Positions 11,156 to 22,804 of a DNA stretch of 48,344 nucleotides are shown here, one piece after another. This DNA is from Thermomucor indicae-seudaticae. Lineage: Eukaryota > Mucoromycota > Mucoromycetes > Mucorales > Lichtheimiaceae. The DNA lies in contig JSYX01000238.1 in NCBI GenBank assembly GCA_000787465.1, positions 1 to 48,344 of the forward strand, written 5' to 3'. Below the pieces are notes generated by a model that saw only the letters and a program-made list of their open reading frames with translations, had not been told where the DNA came from and ran no database searches. A program made the position numbers and the translations under genes. The stretch's first letter is position 1. Each line of letters starts with the position of its first letter.

Positions 11156-11932
11156 TCATTGAGTGCTAAGTTTTCGCATTTGATTGAATGCTTTTGAAAA
11201 AAAGGGCCGTATTTCGTTCACTTCCATCAAAGAGAGATTGTTCATCTAAAAGAACCATTTAGTCCTCTGCTGCAGCTCGACCTCTGTTCTGTATGCTTTT
11301 TTACCCCCAAGTATTTATCATCGAGTTCTGATAGACCCAGCCTTGCTTTGGCCTGTCTACTTTCTCTCAAGTCTTTGAGTAATCTTCGAACTTGCTCTGC
11401 GTTCGGGATATCATCGGATGCGCTTTGTGAACGGAATTAGTTAGTATGCTTGCTAACAAAAGGTGGTTAGGATGGACTAACCTTTCCAAAAGCATGTGAG
11501 CTATTTCCATGTAGTGGAATGGTAAAGCACTAAACTCTGGTTCGTCTTCTTCTTCTTTGAGTCGTTTAGCCAAAACCTCTATCATCGTCACCTTTGTTAT
11601 TAGTTACAAACCGGCGGGAATTTGGGCTGGCTTAATACCTGGTGTAAGCCAGTCTGGTGGCATGATATTACACTTGTTGTTTTGTTTCATCATGAGTGCA
11701 AGCCATAACGGTACTTGGGCTCTTAACGGTGGTCGAAATGGTCCAAAGTGTCCCTTTTCAACTTGCCGTTTCAGTTCCTGTTCCATTCGATCGTCTTGAT
11801 CGTTCCTTATACCTGTAAGAATTCCATTCTCGGAAGTCGATGTGTCGGTACAATGGTAATGTATTCATCGCCAGCAATGAATTCGATTTCGCGTGGTGTG
11901 AGTGCTAATTGATGGGATCGAGGTAATGACAT
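11156..11932 (-). CDS. PSF2: DNA replication complex GINS subunit Psf2
   Basis: Psf2 is part of the GINS tetramer in the CMG replicative helicase (Cdc45-MCM-GINS). The start at 11932 gives MSLPRSHQLALTPREIEFIA, then the family signature ITIVP, then (after an intron) GHFGPFRPPLRAQVPLWLAL and CNIMPPDWL. Next comes an acidic KEEEDEPEFSALPFHYMEIA helix region. The terminal exon, recovered beyond an intron at about 11240-11300, reads NNLSLMEVNEIRPFFSKAFN and stops at 11158-11156. This matches the conserved C-terminal LMEIN motif of Psf2. Intron choices that keep phase give a protein of about 180-190 residues, the usual size. Its 3' end converges on the Ypp1 gene with 38 bp between stops. Confidence 0.9.
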
Positions 11933-12113
11933 GGAACGCGAGCAAAAACGGGGAAGCGACGATTGTTCCGCTAAATAACTCCACAAAAATTTCTCCCAAA
12001 AGACGAATGTGGTACCCGTGGCGACTTTGCAAACAGATATAACATTACATTACAAGGGATATTATGATTCGGTTTGAATATGAGCAGGTTTTCAAGAAAG
12101 AAGTATAGTACAG

Positions 12114-13225
12114 TTATGCTTGCTGTCGTGCTTTCATCCTCAAAATCATGGCGCTGTAGAACAGAAATCCAAGATAGGTCGCTAGACGATCCTTGATCAT
12201 GTACATGATACCTTGATTAAAAAAGCCCTTGATAATTTGCGCTTGCATGCCCTTTTATCCACCTATCTATATCAGCATGTTGCGTACAACTCATTGCGAA
12301 AGAGAAAGAAATACCTTGTAGAGTCCTGAAAGACCGTGACGCTGAATGACTTGGTGGAAGATGGAGACCATCGAGTCTTTTTTCTTGGTTGCTATCATAC
12401 TTGTGCGTACAAAGATAAACGGGTACGTGATCATGGTCGCGACCGTCTTTGCCAGGGCAGAAATAAAGAAGACTTGCAAGGAACTAAGCGCGGACATCTT
12501 GCGTGTACGCAGGTACATGTCCTTAACTTTTTCGAACACAAAGTAGGTGATCGAAGGGTTCGAGACCAACACCATGGATGCACGGTATCCTTGTATATCC
12601 TATTAGAGAATAGATATAGTTTTCCACAAGTGGTATTATTTTATACCTGTCCAGAATCCTGTGATGCCTTTCTCTTGATAAATGTCCTTGACGATATCAA
12701 TGATTCTTTCACTGGAACCTGCTGTCTGGAGCCTGGTGGTGACATTGGCCACCGGTGTGGTGAATAACCGGGATATCAAAGCAGCCTCTGCACCCAAGAA
12801 CAATTCCTGCGCCACATTCAGTTTCGCCACCGGTTTGCCTCTCGCGATATTCCATTTCTCCTGAATGTTCCGTAGCGCGCTGTAGCAATAAAAGTATACG
12901 AAACTCGACAAGACGGTCGCGAGCGTGTCCGCACTCAACCCCGCATACAAGCCGCGCACGCCACCTTCGTTTCGGTAAATGCTCTGCATCACGCTCAGCA
13001 ACCCATGCTCTTTGTCGAGTAGTTGCAATCGAGTCGTCGAGCTATGTTATGCATATATATCAATGAGCGCGGTACTCGTCAAGTGTCGCGGCGGCTGATC
13101 AATAATTACATGTCGAGTGGGTAAATGAACAGATTGGCCACGGTTGAGCCAATGGCACCCGACACGGCGTGGCCCACAGGCGGCAGCTTGTATTCTTCAA
13201 AAGATATTATTCTCTTTTCAGTCAT
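12114..13225 (-). CDS. Peroxisomal PMP47/ANT1-like adenine nucleotide carrier (SLC25)
   Basis: Mitochondrial-carrier-family protein; the closest resemblance is to peroxisomal PMP47/ANT1 (SLC25A17), which imports ATP or CoA-type nucleotides into peroxisomes. ATG 13225 gives MTEKRIISFEEYKLPPVGHA, then repeat 1 with the carrier signature across an intron (YPLDI then STTRLQ). Repeat 2 has TTPVANVTTRLQ, and repeat 3 has ITYPFIFVRTSMI. NPSITYFVFEKVKDM, before repeat 3, is the PMP47-type NPxIxYxVFE block. The last exon ends AMILRMKARQQA and TAA at 12116-12114. About four exons, near 300 residues, usual for the family. Substrate is inferred from similarity only; a mitochondrial location cannot be excluded. 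Confidence 0.75.
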
Positions 13226-13322
13226 GACGAAAAAAGACCTGTAGAGAAGCACTAATAAAAGGGGGCAGGTGGAATTCTGCTTTAATATATCAGTCAGCAA
13301 AATTTTCGTGCTAATGCAATTA

Positions 13323-14111
<789 letters not shown>

Positions 14112-14408
14112 TTCACATATCTCTCTGTCTCTTGCGGCAACGGTATATAAGCAAAAATGTGCGCTTATCTGACGGACGGAGAGGCAAATTTTTGAGTGCT
14201 ATTGATATGGAATGTGAAACCACCGGATAGATAAACATTGAGTGCTACCATTAGCCCCTTATTTTCTTCTTCCAAATGCATGCAGCAATGTTAAACCAAT
14301 CTACTACAAGCAAAAAATATGCAATAAACATGAAAGAATAGATGCAGAGGGACTGTGACTTTTACAGCAGAGGTGAGGGTTGGGGAAGATAGGCCCAGCC
14401 TATATATA

Positions 14409-15839
14409 TTATAAGGTTTGTTCAGTATCAATCAAACTTTCCATCATGGCATCCACGTCCGGTGAGTTCAATAAGGCATCGTCCCAGGGCGGACACATAT
14501 CTTCGAATCGACATGCCGGTGTCGGTGATGATGGTGGCTTCATCCAATGGGCGAAAAGGTCATTATCATTATTACTGTTCGTAGAGGACGACGAGGAGGA
14601 GGAGGAGGAATAGTCTCTCAAATGCAAGGGTTCGGGTGATGATGACGCGACTAATTCGGGAATCTCCATAGAAGCACTAGTCGTATTACCTTGGGAATTG
14701 TTTTCCTTGATTTCACTCAATCCTTGCATACGTCGCCAGCGATTTGTTGTTCGTTGCAGCGAAAAGTCGATAGTGAGGAACCAAAATTTGTCAAAGAACT
14801 CTGGAGGAAGTTGCCAATTCGCAGCCACGGCTGGATCGCCGCCATGGAAGACGGAATTGCCAATCAGACATTGAAAGCACTCGTCCAGGTCGAAGAGGTC
14901 TCGGAAAAGGATCATCCGGTCACGCATGGTGGGCGTCGGTATAAGGTCGATACGAGGGTCATGAGGAATGGTAAGCTAAATACATCACGTTCAGTGTGAC
15001 GAAGCTCCTTTGCCGGTATAAAACATGTACTATACCTGTAATATGGTGGGTTGGATGGCAAAGGACGCAGCATCCATCTTGGCACAAGCAGATTGTAATC
15101 GCAGACGCATCCGCAGTGCTTGAATGGCTGCCAAATTGGATGTCAGGGGTTCAACGGCAAGTTCAGTGGGTGGCGAAAGACTGGGCATCCGTGGTTGGAC
15201 AAGTTCCTCCAGTAGCGGCTCTGACCGGACCCCATCTCGAGTGACGACAATGGAGCCTGATGAAAGGTATCGGTCTCTCGGCTTACGTGGCACTTCTTCC
15301 TCTCGCGTTGCGCTGCTCATGGTCATGGGTGACAGTAGACTTGAGGGAATCGGTAGTTTGTTGTTGGCATTTGCGGATAGATAAGAGGCAATGGGTTCAG
15401 GGATGGACTGAGCCAAGACAGATAACGCCTCTTCGTTAATGTACGGACTGTGCTGAGGAATGACGAGATTGTGTCGAAAGCAGACAAGCTGAAGCGTCAA
15501 GACGATGCCCTTTAGGTACCAGTTTTCTGAACGCAGAATGTCTTGGTCACGTCGCAACTCTTCGTTTTCGGCTTGTAGTCTGTCCCTTTGTTCGCGCATC
15601 TGCTTCACGGCTGCTTCTAGTTCTCGTAAATGTCGCTCTTTTCGCTCACGGAATGCGCGTTGGGCAGCACGGTTCTGTGCTTTTCGCAGTGCAGGCGAGG
15701 CTGGATTAGGCTTGCGTCCTGGTTTCTTTCGAACCTTGACTGGCTGCTGCTGCTGCTGCTGTTCACTCATGGCTGCACTCACTTGTTCTAATGTCACCGG
15801 CTGAAGAAGGGCAGTAGCCAGCTCAGGTTGGGTATCCAT
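14409..15839 (-). CDS. AP-1/Yap-type bZIP transcription factor
   Basis: The N-terminus carries a short glutamine run, then KVRKKPGRKPNPASPALRK and the basic region AQNRAAQRAFRERKERHLRE, the fungal AP-1/Pap1 signature. A leucine zipper follows (residues about 75-110), then a region with LTLQLVCFRHNLVIP. The second exon, joined in phase after an intron of about 60 nt near 14973-15032, begins LTIPHDPRIDLIPTPTMRDR. This resembles the C-terminal DUF3425-type region of fungal bZIP proteins. A serine run and acidic C-terminus (WDDALLNSPDVDAMMESLID) could act as an activation domain. About 440 residues. No cysteine-rich redox domain of Yap1 type is obvious, so an oxidative-stress role is not supported by the sequence. 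It is transcribed away from the multicopper oxidase gene. Confidence 0.88.
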
Positions 15840-16394
15840 TACTGAAGAAAAGAAGAAGGGTTAATAAAAATGGGCAAAAAAGTGATTCGGTAAGACATAC
15901 CTTATATATCGAGAAAAGAGAATTTCATCCCGAAATGCGGGGCAACTGTTGGTCGTTGGTCATTTTCTTTTGTTCAGGCTCCATTCCCGTCTTTGCCAAA
16001 GAACAGAATCTCTTTTTTTTCATTCAGGACAAGAAGATTCAAAAATAAATGTAAAAATTACGTTCAACATAAGAAAAGCCTGTTGGGTTCTGTCATCATG
16101 TAAAAGAGAAAAAGGCCGGTTGGTCTTTAATTTTTTTCCGAACTTCTTGATGATTCTGTGGGAAAAAGGATAAAAAAATACCCCGAAGTGGGGGGGAAAC
16201 CTCTCCCCCGAAGCCCGCCACCCAGCTATTACAATTGCATCCTGGTCTTAACGGTGGCAAAGCATGCATCGTCATAGTAATAAACAAAATTCAAGTGGTC
16301 TATCGTTGTCCACTTTACAATCCAACCTACCTTGATAACAAAGAGGGTCTTTTTTCCTTTTCCTTTTTTTCACCTTTGTTCTTGAGAGAGAGAG
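15840..16394. promoter_or_regulatory. Divergent promoter region between bZIP and multicopper oxidase genes
   Basis: This 555-bp spacer lies between two divergent starts. It has T-rich runs, a TATA-like element near 15902-15909 on the bZIP side and pyrimidine runs (16350-16385) ending in a short GA repeat just before the oxidase ATG. No binding site is assigned. Confidence 0.5.
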
Positions 16395-18167
16395 ATGTTA
16401 CTGCTCTTCTTCCTGCTGGCGTTGGTGATCGTTTCGGTTGTTGCACAGACTGAGGAGAAAACGTTCGAATTGAATATTACACAGGCCGTGATCAACCCAG
16501 ATTGTTCTTCATTCTCGACGTCCGCCGTCCTTGCCAACAACCAGTTACCAGGCCCAGCCATCTCCGTCAATCAAGGCGACCGTGTACGGATCATTGTGCG
16601 TAACCAACTAAGCAATAGCACGAATGGTATAAACGATGTTACGGTGCATTTCCACGGTATACGACAATACGGCACACCCTTTTCAGACGGTGTGCCCTAT
16701 TTAACCCAAGACCCCATTCCTCCCGGTAGCGAATTCATTCACGAATTCCGAGTCGTCAATCAGGCCGGCACTTACTACTACCACGCGCACGTCGGTCTCC
16801 AAGAGCAGACATTATTTGGTCCGTTTATCGTCCACGCTCCTACGCCGTTGCCGTCGGAGATTTCCTACGACGAAGAAAGGATCATCAGTTTAAGCGAATG
16901 GTGGCACCTGCACCGCACCGATTTCGAAGCCTACGTTTTGGGACCCAACTTTGACTTGATCCCCGAAGCCGCGAGCGTCTTGATCAATGGCAAAACGCAA
17001 TACAGTGACGACGAGCAATTTTGCCAGAACCAACAACCACAGGAAATCGTGCACGTGGACCCGGGCAAGACATACCGACTTCGGGTGATTGGCGCCACCA
17101 CCTTTCGCACCCTCGGATTCGCAATTGCCCATCACAATCTGACCATTATCGAAGTCGACGGCGAACTCGTGAAGCCGTACGAGACGCCATTTCTCGAAGT
17201 TGCGCCCGGCCAACGGTTCTCGGTCCTGCTCAAAGCCAACCAGCCGCCGCGCGATTATCCCATCGCGACCATCCGGCGATGGGCCGAGGGAGTTGATCCA
17301 CGATCGAACGGTCGCGCCATTCTGCGTTACAGCCATACCACGCCTTCGCTATTACCGCCTGCCTCATGGCCGCCCAGCTTCCCCGAGAGAGAAACACCAC
17401 ACTGGATCTGGTCACACCTCGAACCGCTCCATGGCGTGGACCCGATCGTCCGCAAGCCGGCCTCGCACACCATTCTCTTACGCACCACAGACAGACGCAT
17501 GTCGGACGGTACGACCCGGTGGTTCATTAACGGCATCGCATTCACTGAACCCAAACGCACCATTCTGCACGACCTGATGCAGCGCACCCGCCCCGCACCC
17601 ATTCGGTCGGCCAGTGGCTACGACCCGTACTTGGGCACCTTTCCCCTCGACTACTATGAAATCGTCGATATTGTCTTGCAGTCTACGCACAGGCCAGGTG
17701 AACCCTGCCGGAGTCATCCTTGGCATACGCACGGTCACTCGCACTGGGAAATCGCTCGTGGCCCAGGCGAATATGATCCACAAAAGGAAGAGCGGTTGCC
17801 CACCCCTATCCAAAAAGATGTCACCCTCGTCTATCCACAACTCGATCCTGCTCTGGAAATGGACCCAAATAATGCGTCGCGCTTGGCTTCAGATACTGTC
17901 GTTGGCTGCGGTTGGTCGAAAATCCGCATTCTCGCAGTAAGTAAACTCTTGACTTTCTATTTCACAACGCCCCAATGGCTCATCTCCCGTATCATCTATG
18001 CACAGGACAATCCAGGCATATGTATGTTTCCTGTAATGCCACAAACCAAATAACGCATCTAACGTTTCTATTTAGGGGCCATGCATTGCCATAACGCACC
18101 ACACATGCTGCTAGGCATGATGGTCGTACTCGAAGAAGCACCAGAACGTATATTATACCGAGCGTAA
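16395..18167 (+). CDS. Secreted multicopper oxidase, ascorbate-oxidase/laccase type
   Basis: Three-cupredoxin oxidase that couples one-electron substrate oxidation to reduction of oxygen to water. MLLLFFLLALVIVSVVAQ is a clear signal peptide. Copper sites appear in order: VHFHGIRQ and YYYHAHVG (T2/T3 ligands), SHPWHTHGHSHWEIARG (T1/T2/T3), and, after splicing, WAMHCHNAPHMLLGMMV (HCH with T1 ligands). Exons are 16395-17936, a 16-nt micro-exon at 18006-18021, and 18076-18167, joined in phase to give about 549 residues. The axial T1 position is M (HMLLGMM), consistent with low to medium redox potential. Substrate is unknown. Phenol, iron or ascorbate are all possible. The stop lies 70 bp from that of SDH1. 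Confidence 0.88.
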
Positions 18168-18237
18168 TACCCCCAAACTTCTTTGTCTTGTTTTTTTGCA
18201 AATAAAACGTTTTTAAATGGTGATGGTGGTTCTAAAA

Positions 18238-20636
18238 TTAGTAGACACGGGCAAATGGAGGAACAGACTTGCATTCATTCTCATCCAAAGTCTTGGATTG
18301 CACGGCACGGTACGAAAGCTTCACTTCGCCCGTTTCCTGATCTTGCCAAGAAAGAGTGTGCTTCATCCACTTTTCGTCGTCACGGTTGGGATCTGCAAAG
18401 CATATGTAAATAATGCGAAGCTTTTTGATAGGAGTGACAAGCCAAACTTACAGTCATCGCGAGCATGGGCACCACGGGATTCAGTACGAACAGCAGCGGC
18501 ATGCATCGTCTGAACAGCGCAGGTCAAGAGGTTTTGCAACTCAAGGGTCTCGGTCAAGTCGGTATTCCAGATCATGCCACGGTCAGTGACCTTGACATCC
18601 TTGAAGGATTGCCAGACCTTGTCAATCTTTTCAACACCTACAGTGTAATACCTTGTTTAACTTTCTGTCACATCATTTTCTTTCAGCCAATCACATTACC
18701 AGCATCCAGGGTCTCCTGGGTTCTGAAGACAGCAGCATCGGCCTGCATGACCTTTTGCATTTGGAGACGGATCTCAGCGGTAGGCTTGGTACCGTTGGCG
18801 TTACGGAGCTTGTCCATGTTGGCAATCGTCTTGGCACCAGCATCAGCAGCGAAGGGCTTCAGAGGCGTACCAGGTTCAAGGGTTTCGGCAATGTGGTGGG
18901 CAACAGCACGACCGAAGACGACAATGTCCAACAGCGAGTTGGCACCGAGACGGTTGGCACCGTGCACGGACACACAGGCAGCCTCACCAGCAGCATACAG
19001 ACCAGGCACGACCTTATCGTTACCGTTCTCGTCCACGGTCAAGACCTCACCCGTGTAACGGGTAGGAATACCACCCATGTTGTAGTGCACAGTAGGCAGG
19101 ACAGGAATAGGTTCCTTGGTCACATCCACACCAGCGAAAATGGCAGCCGTTTCGGAAATACCAGGCAGACGTTCGCGCAACACTTCAGCAGGCAAGTGGT
19201 GCAACTGGAGGTAAATGTGGTCCTTCTCGGGACCGACACCACGACCTTCCTTGATTTCAAGCGTCATGGCACGAGAGACAACGTCACGCGAAGCAAGATC
19301 CTTGGCGGTAGGGGCGTAACGCTCCATGAAACGTTCACCGGCCGAGTTGATCAGGATACCACCTTCACCACGCGAACCCTCGGTAATTAGACAGCCGGCA
19401 CCGTAGATACCAGTAGGGTGGAACTGGACGAATTCCAAGTCCTGAAGAGGCAAGCCGGCACGAGCAACCATGGCATTACCGTCACCCGTGCAGGTGTGGG
19501 CGGAGGTGCATGAGAAGTAGGCACGACCGTAACCACCCGTGGCAAGCACAGTCTTGTGCGAACGGAATCGGTGAATGGTACCGTCTTCCATGTTCAGAGC
19601 AATCACACCCTTGCATTCACCGTCTTCCATGATCAGATCGAGTGCGAAATATTCGATGAAGTAGTTGGTGTTGTGACGAAGCGATTGACCGTAAAGGGTG
19701 TGGAGGATAGCGTGACCGGTACGGTCAGCCACGGCAGCGCAACGATACGCTTGACCGCCTGAAATAATGCATTATGTTACTAACTGTGTAATATACACGC
19801 ACTATTTTTTTTCTTTTCACTTGCCTTTGCCGTACTTTAAGCTCTGACCACCAAAGGCACGTTGATAGATCTTGCCTTCGGGAGTACGAGAGAAAGGTAC
19901 ACCGTAGTTTTCCAACTCAATAACGGTGCGTGGTGCTTCACGGCACATGTAGTGAATAGCATCTTGGTCACCGAGCCAGTCCGAACCCTTGACGGTATCG
20001 TACATGTGCCATCGCCAGTCGTCTTCCGTCATGTTACCCAAGGCAGCATTGATACCACCCTACAAAACAAAGGATTGTCAAAACGCGTAGGGGGATACTC
20101 GGACAAGGCGTTGTTGCCGATTATTACCTGAGCAGCGACGGTGTGCGAACGCGTAGGGAAGAGCTTGGTAATGCATGCAGTGTTGAAGCCAGCTTCAGCA
20201 AGACCAAAGGCAGCGCGAAGACCAGCACCACCGGCACCGACAACGACAGCGTCGTATTCGTGATCAATAACAGGATACTTGCTGGCAATGGGTCCCTATT
20301 AAGGCGTGATAAATGACACATGCGTGAGTAACAGCCAGTTATTATCGACTTACGGTGGCCTCCTTGGCGCGAAGAGGGTTCGTGGCCATGACTTTCATGG
20401 CAGGCTTGGACTGGTGGAGACCACGGATAGCCATGCGGCCAGTTGAAGTGCCTATGCAAAAACCTTGTTCAGTACATTCCAACGAGTACACGTCATTTCA
20501 AAGACATACGAGATGCCCGTGTCTACAATTTGTAACAAACAAATGAGTGGTTAATGTCTCTACTAGTAGTATTAGACGCGCAAAGAGAGTGATACTTTAC
20601 AGCAACGGACGATGTCGATTGAATAAACTTGTACAT
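18238..20636 (-). CDS. SDH1: Succinate dehydrogenase flavoprotein subunit, mitochondrial
   Basis: Catalytic FAD subunit of respiratory complex II, oxidising succinate to fumarate in the matrix. ATG 20636 gives [20 protein letters not shown] when a 13-nt micro-exon (20510-20522) is included, a good mitochondrial presequence. Next come [20 protein letters not shown] (FAD Rossmann), [10 protein letters not shown] (His for covalent FAD), [17 protein letters not shown] and SRGEGG (substrate site), and [13 protein letters not shown]. The C-terminus is SVPPFARVY then TAA at 18240-18238. About seven exons with short introns. The reading frame is intact and all key residues are present. On the genome it converges on the multicopper oxidase. 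Confidence 0.96.
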
Positions 20637-20806
20637 GGTGAAGACCCTAAATTTCCAATGCTGCTAGAAAGTAAACAAGAAGAGTGGGGGTTGAAGGAGG
20701 AAATTACTGGGTGTTTATTTTGTGGAGAGAGAAAAAAGGGCGTTCAAGGACAGGCCTGGCTCTGAGAATTGTTTTCCCCGGTCGCTTTCTCGGACTCATT
20801 CGGATG

Positions 20807-20814
20807 TTTATATA
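20807..20814 (-). promoter_or_regulatory. Putative TATA box of SDH1
   Basis: TATATAAA on the minus strand lies about 170 bp before the SDH1 start codon. The spacing allows a 5' leader of usual length. Confidence 0.35.
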
Positions 20815-21078
20815 GGCGATACTGACAACCCCGGCCCACGGCTGAGAAATTTCACGTGCAGCCCTTATTCCGCCGCGTCGCAACCTATTCGCAGCAATCT
20901 TCCACCTTAGTAAGTCAGGACATTGGACGATGCACAAGAGAGTTACGGTGTATACGACGCCCTTTTTATTGGCATGATTTATGCAAGAAAGCAAAGAATG
21001 ATAAATATGCAAGAAAAAATAGACATAAATATGAAGAGCGAAAGAGAGAGAGAGAGAGAAAGAGGAAGGGCCTAAGAA

Positions 21079-21193
21079 ATGCATGAGAAAATAATAGATG
21101 GCACTGTAGATATACACATAGAAGATCCACCAAATCAATGCATGAGAAAATAATAAATGAGACTATAGAAATACATATGCGAGATCCACCAAG
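21079..21193. repeat. Tandem repeat of about 56 bp, two units
   Basis: Units at 21079-21134 and 21138-21193 both start ATGCATGAGAAAATAATA and end GATCCACCAA. They have several differences, with a period of about 59 bp. They lie beside a GA microsatellite. Confidence 0.75.
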
Positions 21194-21357
21194 AACATAG
21201 CCCACGTATGCATGATTATGAGCATAAAAGAAAGAGAAGGAATGAATGGTTGTATGATGACTATAAGAAGGTAGTCAGTATACCATAAATGATATAAAAC
21301 GACATAGTATATATTACCTTTTCGTACGTGGTTCTTTCTGTTGATATTGGTCTGTTT

Positions 21358-21969
21358 TTACAAGAGTGGTTTTTGGCGTTTGCTAGCGGGTTCGTGTTGT
21401 TCATCGTCTTCGGAGGGAGAACGCTGACGCTTCTGATCACCCCAAGATTCGAGTACGCCGCGAATTGTTTCTTCCAACTTGATCCATTCTCGTTTGAGTT
21501 GCGTAATGGCCGAATCGAATTCTTTGAAATCGTTCGACAATTCACGCGCCACGTCGGAAGATCGCATAGTATCATCGGGACAAGCACCTTGGGAGGTCCG
21601 GATATTCACTAGAAGCGTGGATGCCTTGTCGACCAGGAATGCCACTTCGTTTTCGAGTCCTTCGACGATCCGCCATTGCTCAGCGACGCGTTTTGGCATG
21701 GATTGCTGCTGCTGTCGCGGTCGTTCTTGCTGTTCCTGTCGTAAAACGCGATGGTGCGCAACGTATGCTGTTGCTGTTGTCGTAGGAAGCGGATAGAATG
21801 GACCAGGAAGGAACAACGGGTCTTGTGGAGAAGCCATCATGGTTACTGGAATCATCGCGCTACTTGCGGTCGTTGCAGCTGTTGTTGAATAATTGGCCGA
21901 TGGACTTGTTGTTGTTACTGGTGGATGGTCATGACGTTCCATCAACAATTGCACGAAAAGACACTGCAT
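21358..21969 (-). CDS. Small coiled-coil nuclear protein, perhaps Mediator-like
   Basis: Single open frame of 203 codons. The N-terminal half is P-, T- and Q-rich (low complexity). Residues about 95-170 form two predicted helices, IVEGLENEVAFLVDKASTLL and FKEFDSAITQLKREWIKLEE, which could make a helical hairpin. The tail has two basic patches, QKRQR and ASKRQK, plausible nuclear localisation signals. The helix pair is reminiscent of small Mediator head subunits such as Med11, but I cannot establish this. The true start may be the second methionine (MERHDHPPV). No introns are needed. Confidence 0.6.
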   Translation of the reverse strand: MQCLFVQLLMERHDHPPVTTTSPSANYSTTAATTASSAMIPVTMMASPQDPLFLPGPFYPLPTTTATAYVAHHRVLRQEQQERPRQQQQSMPKRVAEQWRIVEGLENEVAFLVDKASTLLVNIRTSQGACPDDTMRSSDVARELSNDFKEFDSAITQLKREWIKLEETIRGVLESWGDQKRQRSPSEDDEQHEPASKRQKPLL

Positions 21970-22804
21970 TCAAAAGAAGAAGACGCCCACTTGTTGGCAG
22001 TTATTATAGGCGACAAACAAAAGGGGAAGTGCGCGTTTCGCCACTTATTATATACTTACTCACCCATTAGTCGCTGAGAACCAAAAAAGAAAGACGCCAC
22101 AATTGATCAGCAATTGTGCTACCAGTGGCTGTCGCTGCTGTTGCTGCTAGTCAATGAAATTAGGCATGCTTGGCATCCTTGGTATACGCATAGAGAGAGA
22201 GAAAGCGCTAGATAGAAAGAGCGAAAGGAAATGAACAAAGGCTGATCAGAATTAAGCTTTTGTAACCTTCCTGATCCGGCTGCAGGGCCGTCCTGCCCAC
22301 TGTAACACAGACGTTCCGAACTCATGCCCTGCGTTCCGATAGCTGCTAGCTCTTGTACAACAGACATGTCATTATGCCTTTTTCCGTCAATGCTATTCCT
22401 TTTTGTTTACGCGATATTAACTGTACAGCATCATAGAAGCGCCATGCTGCAAGTTAGATAGGGTTCTATTTTTATTGGCCTCTGTCAATAAGCGCTTGCT
22501 CACATGTCTTTGCAGCCAGTTTTATGCCAAACAAGAACATTGTGCAAGACCTTAACCCTTCATTGCTTATTTATCACACAATTGCGTTTTGTTTGTTTAC
22601 ACATTATTCGAGCCAAAGACGTCAGGGACTTCTTTTTAGCTCGGTTTGGGGAAGCACTGTCTGTAGGTTACACGGGGATGCCTTACCAAGTTTGTAACTT
22701 CTTCCGCTGAAATTTTTGCCGCAATCACATGGACACACTTCAAGAAGACAAGATCCCAATGCATGGGGATGGGTTTATTTTTATTTTTAACCTTTCCTTT
22801 GTAT
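21970..22804. other. Intergenic, nothing recognised
   Basis: This spacer of about 830 bp lies upstream of the small coiled-coil gene and downstream of the first MDR gene. It has short pyrimidine and AG-rich stretches (about 22190-22210). I see no RNA gene or repeat. Confidence 0.4.

Larger units (their letters stand above)
20637..21357. other. Intergenic: SDH1 promoter, GA microsatellite, tandem repeat
   Basis: This spacer of about 720 bp contains the upstream region of SDH1, including a TATATAAA on its strand at 20807-20814. It also has a GA-rich microsatellite (about 21036-21069) and a two-unit tandem repeat (21079-21193). No protein-like frame is seen. Confidence 0.6.

Noticed and set aside
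16890..17336. Minus-strand frame of 148 codons
   Set aside because: Antisense of the multicopper oxidase coding region in a GC-rich stretch where stops are rare.
18653..19390. Plus-strand frame of 245 codons
   Set aside because: Exact antisense shadow of the conserved SDH1 coding sequence.
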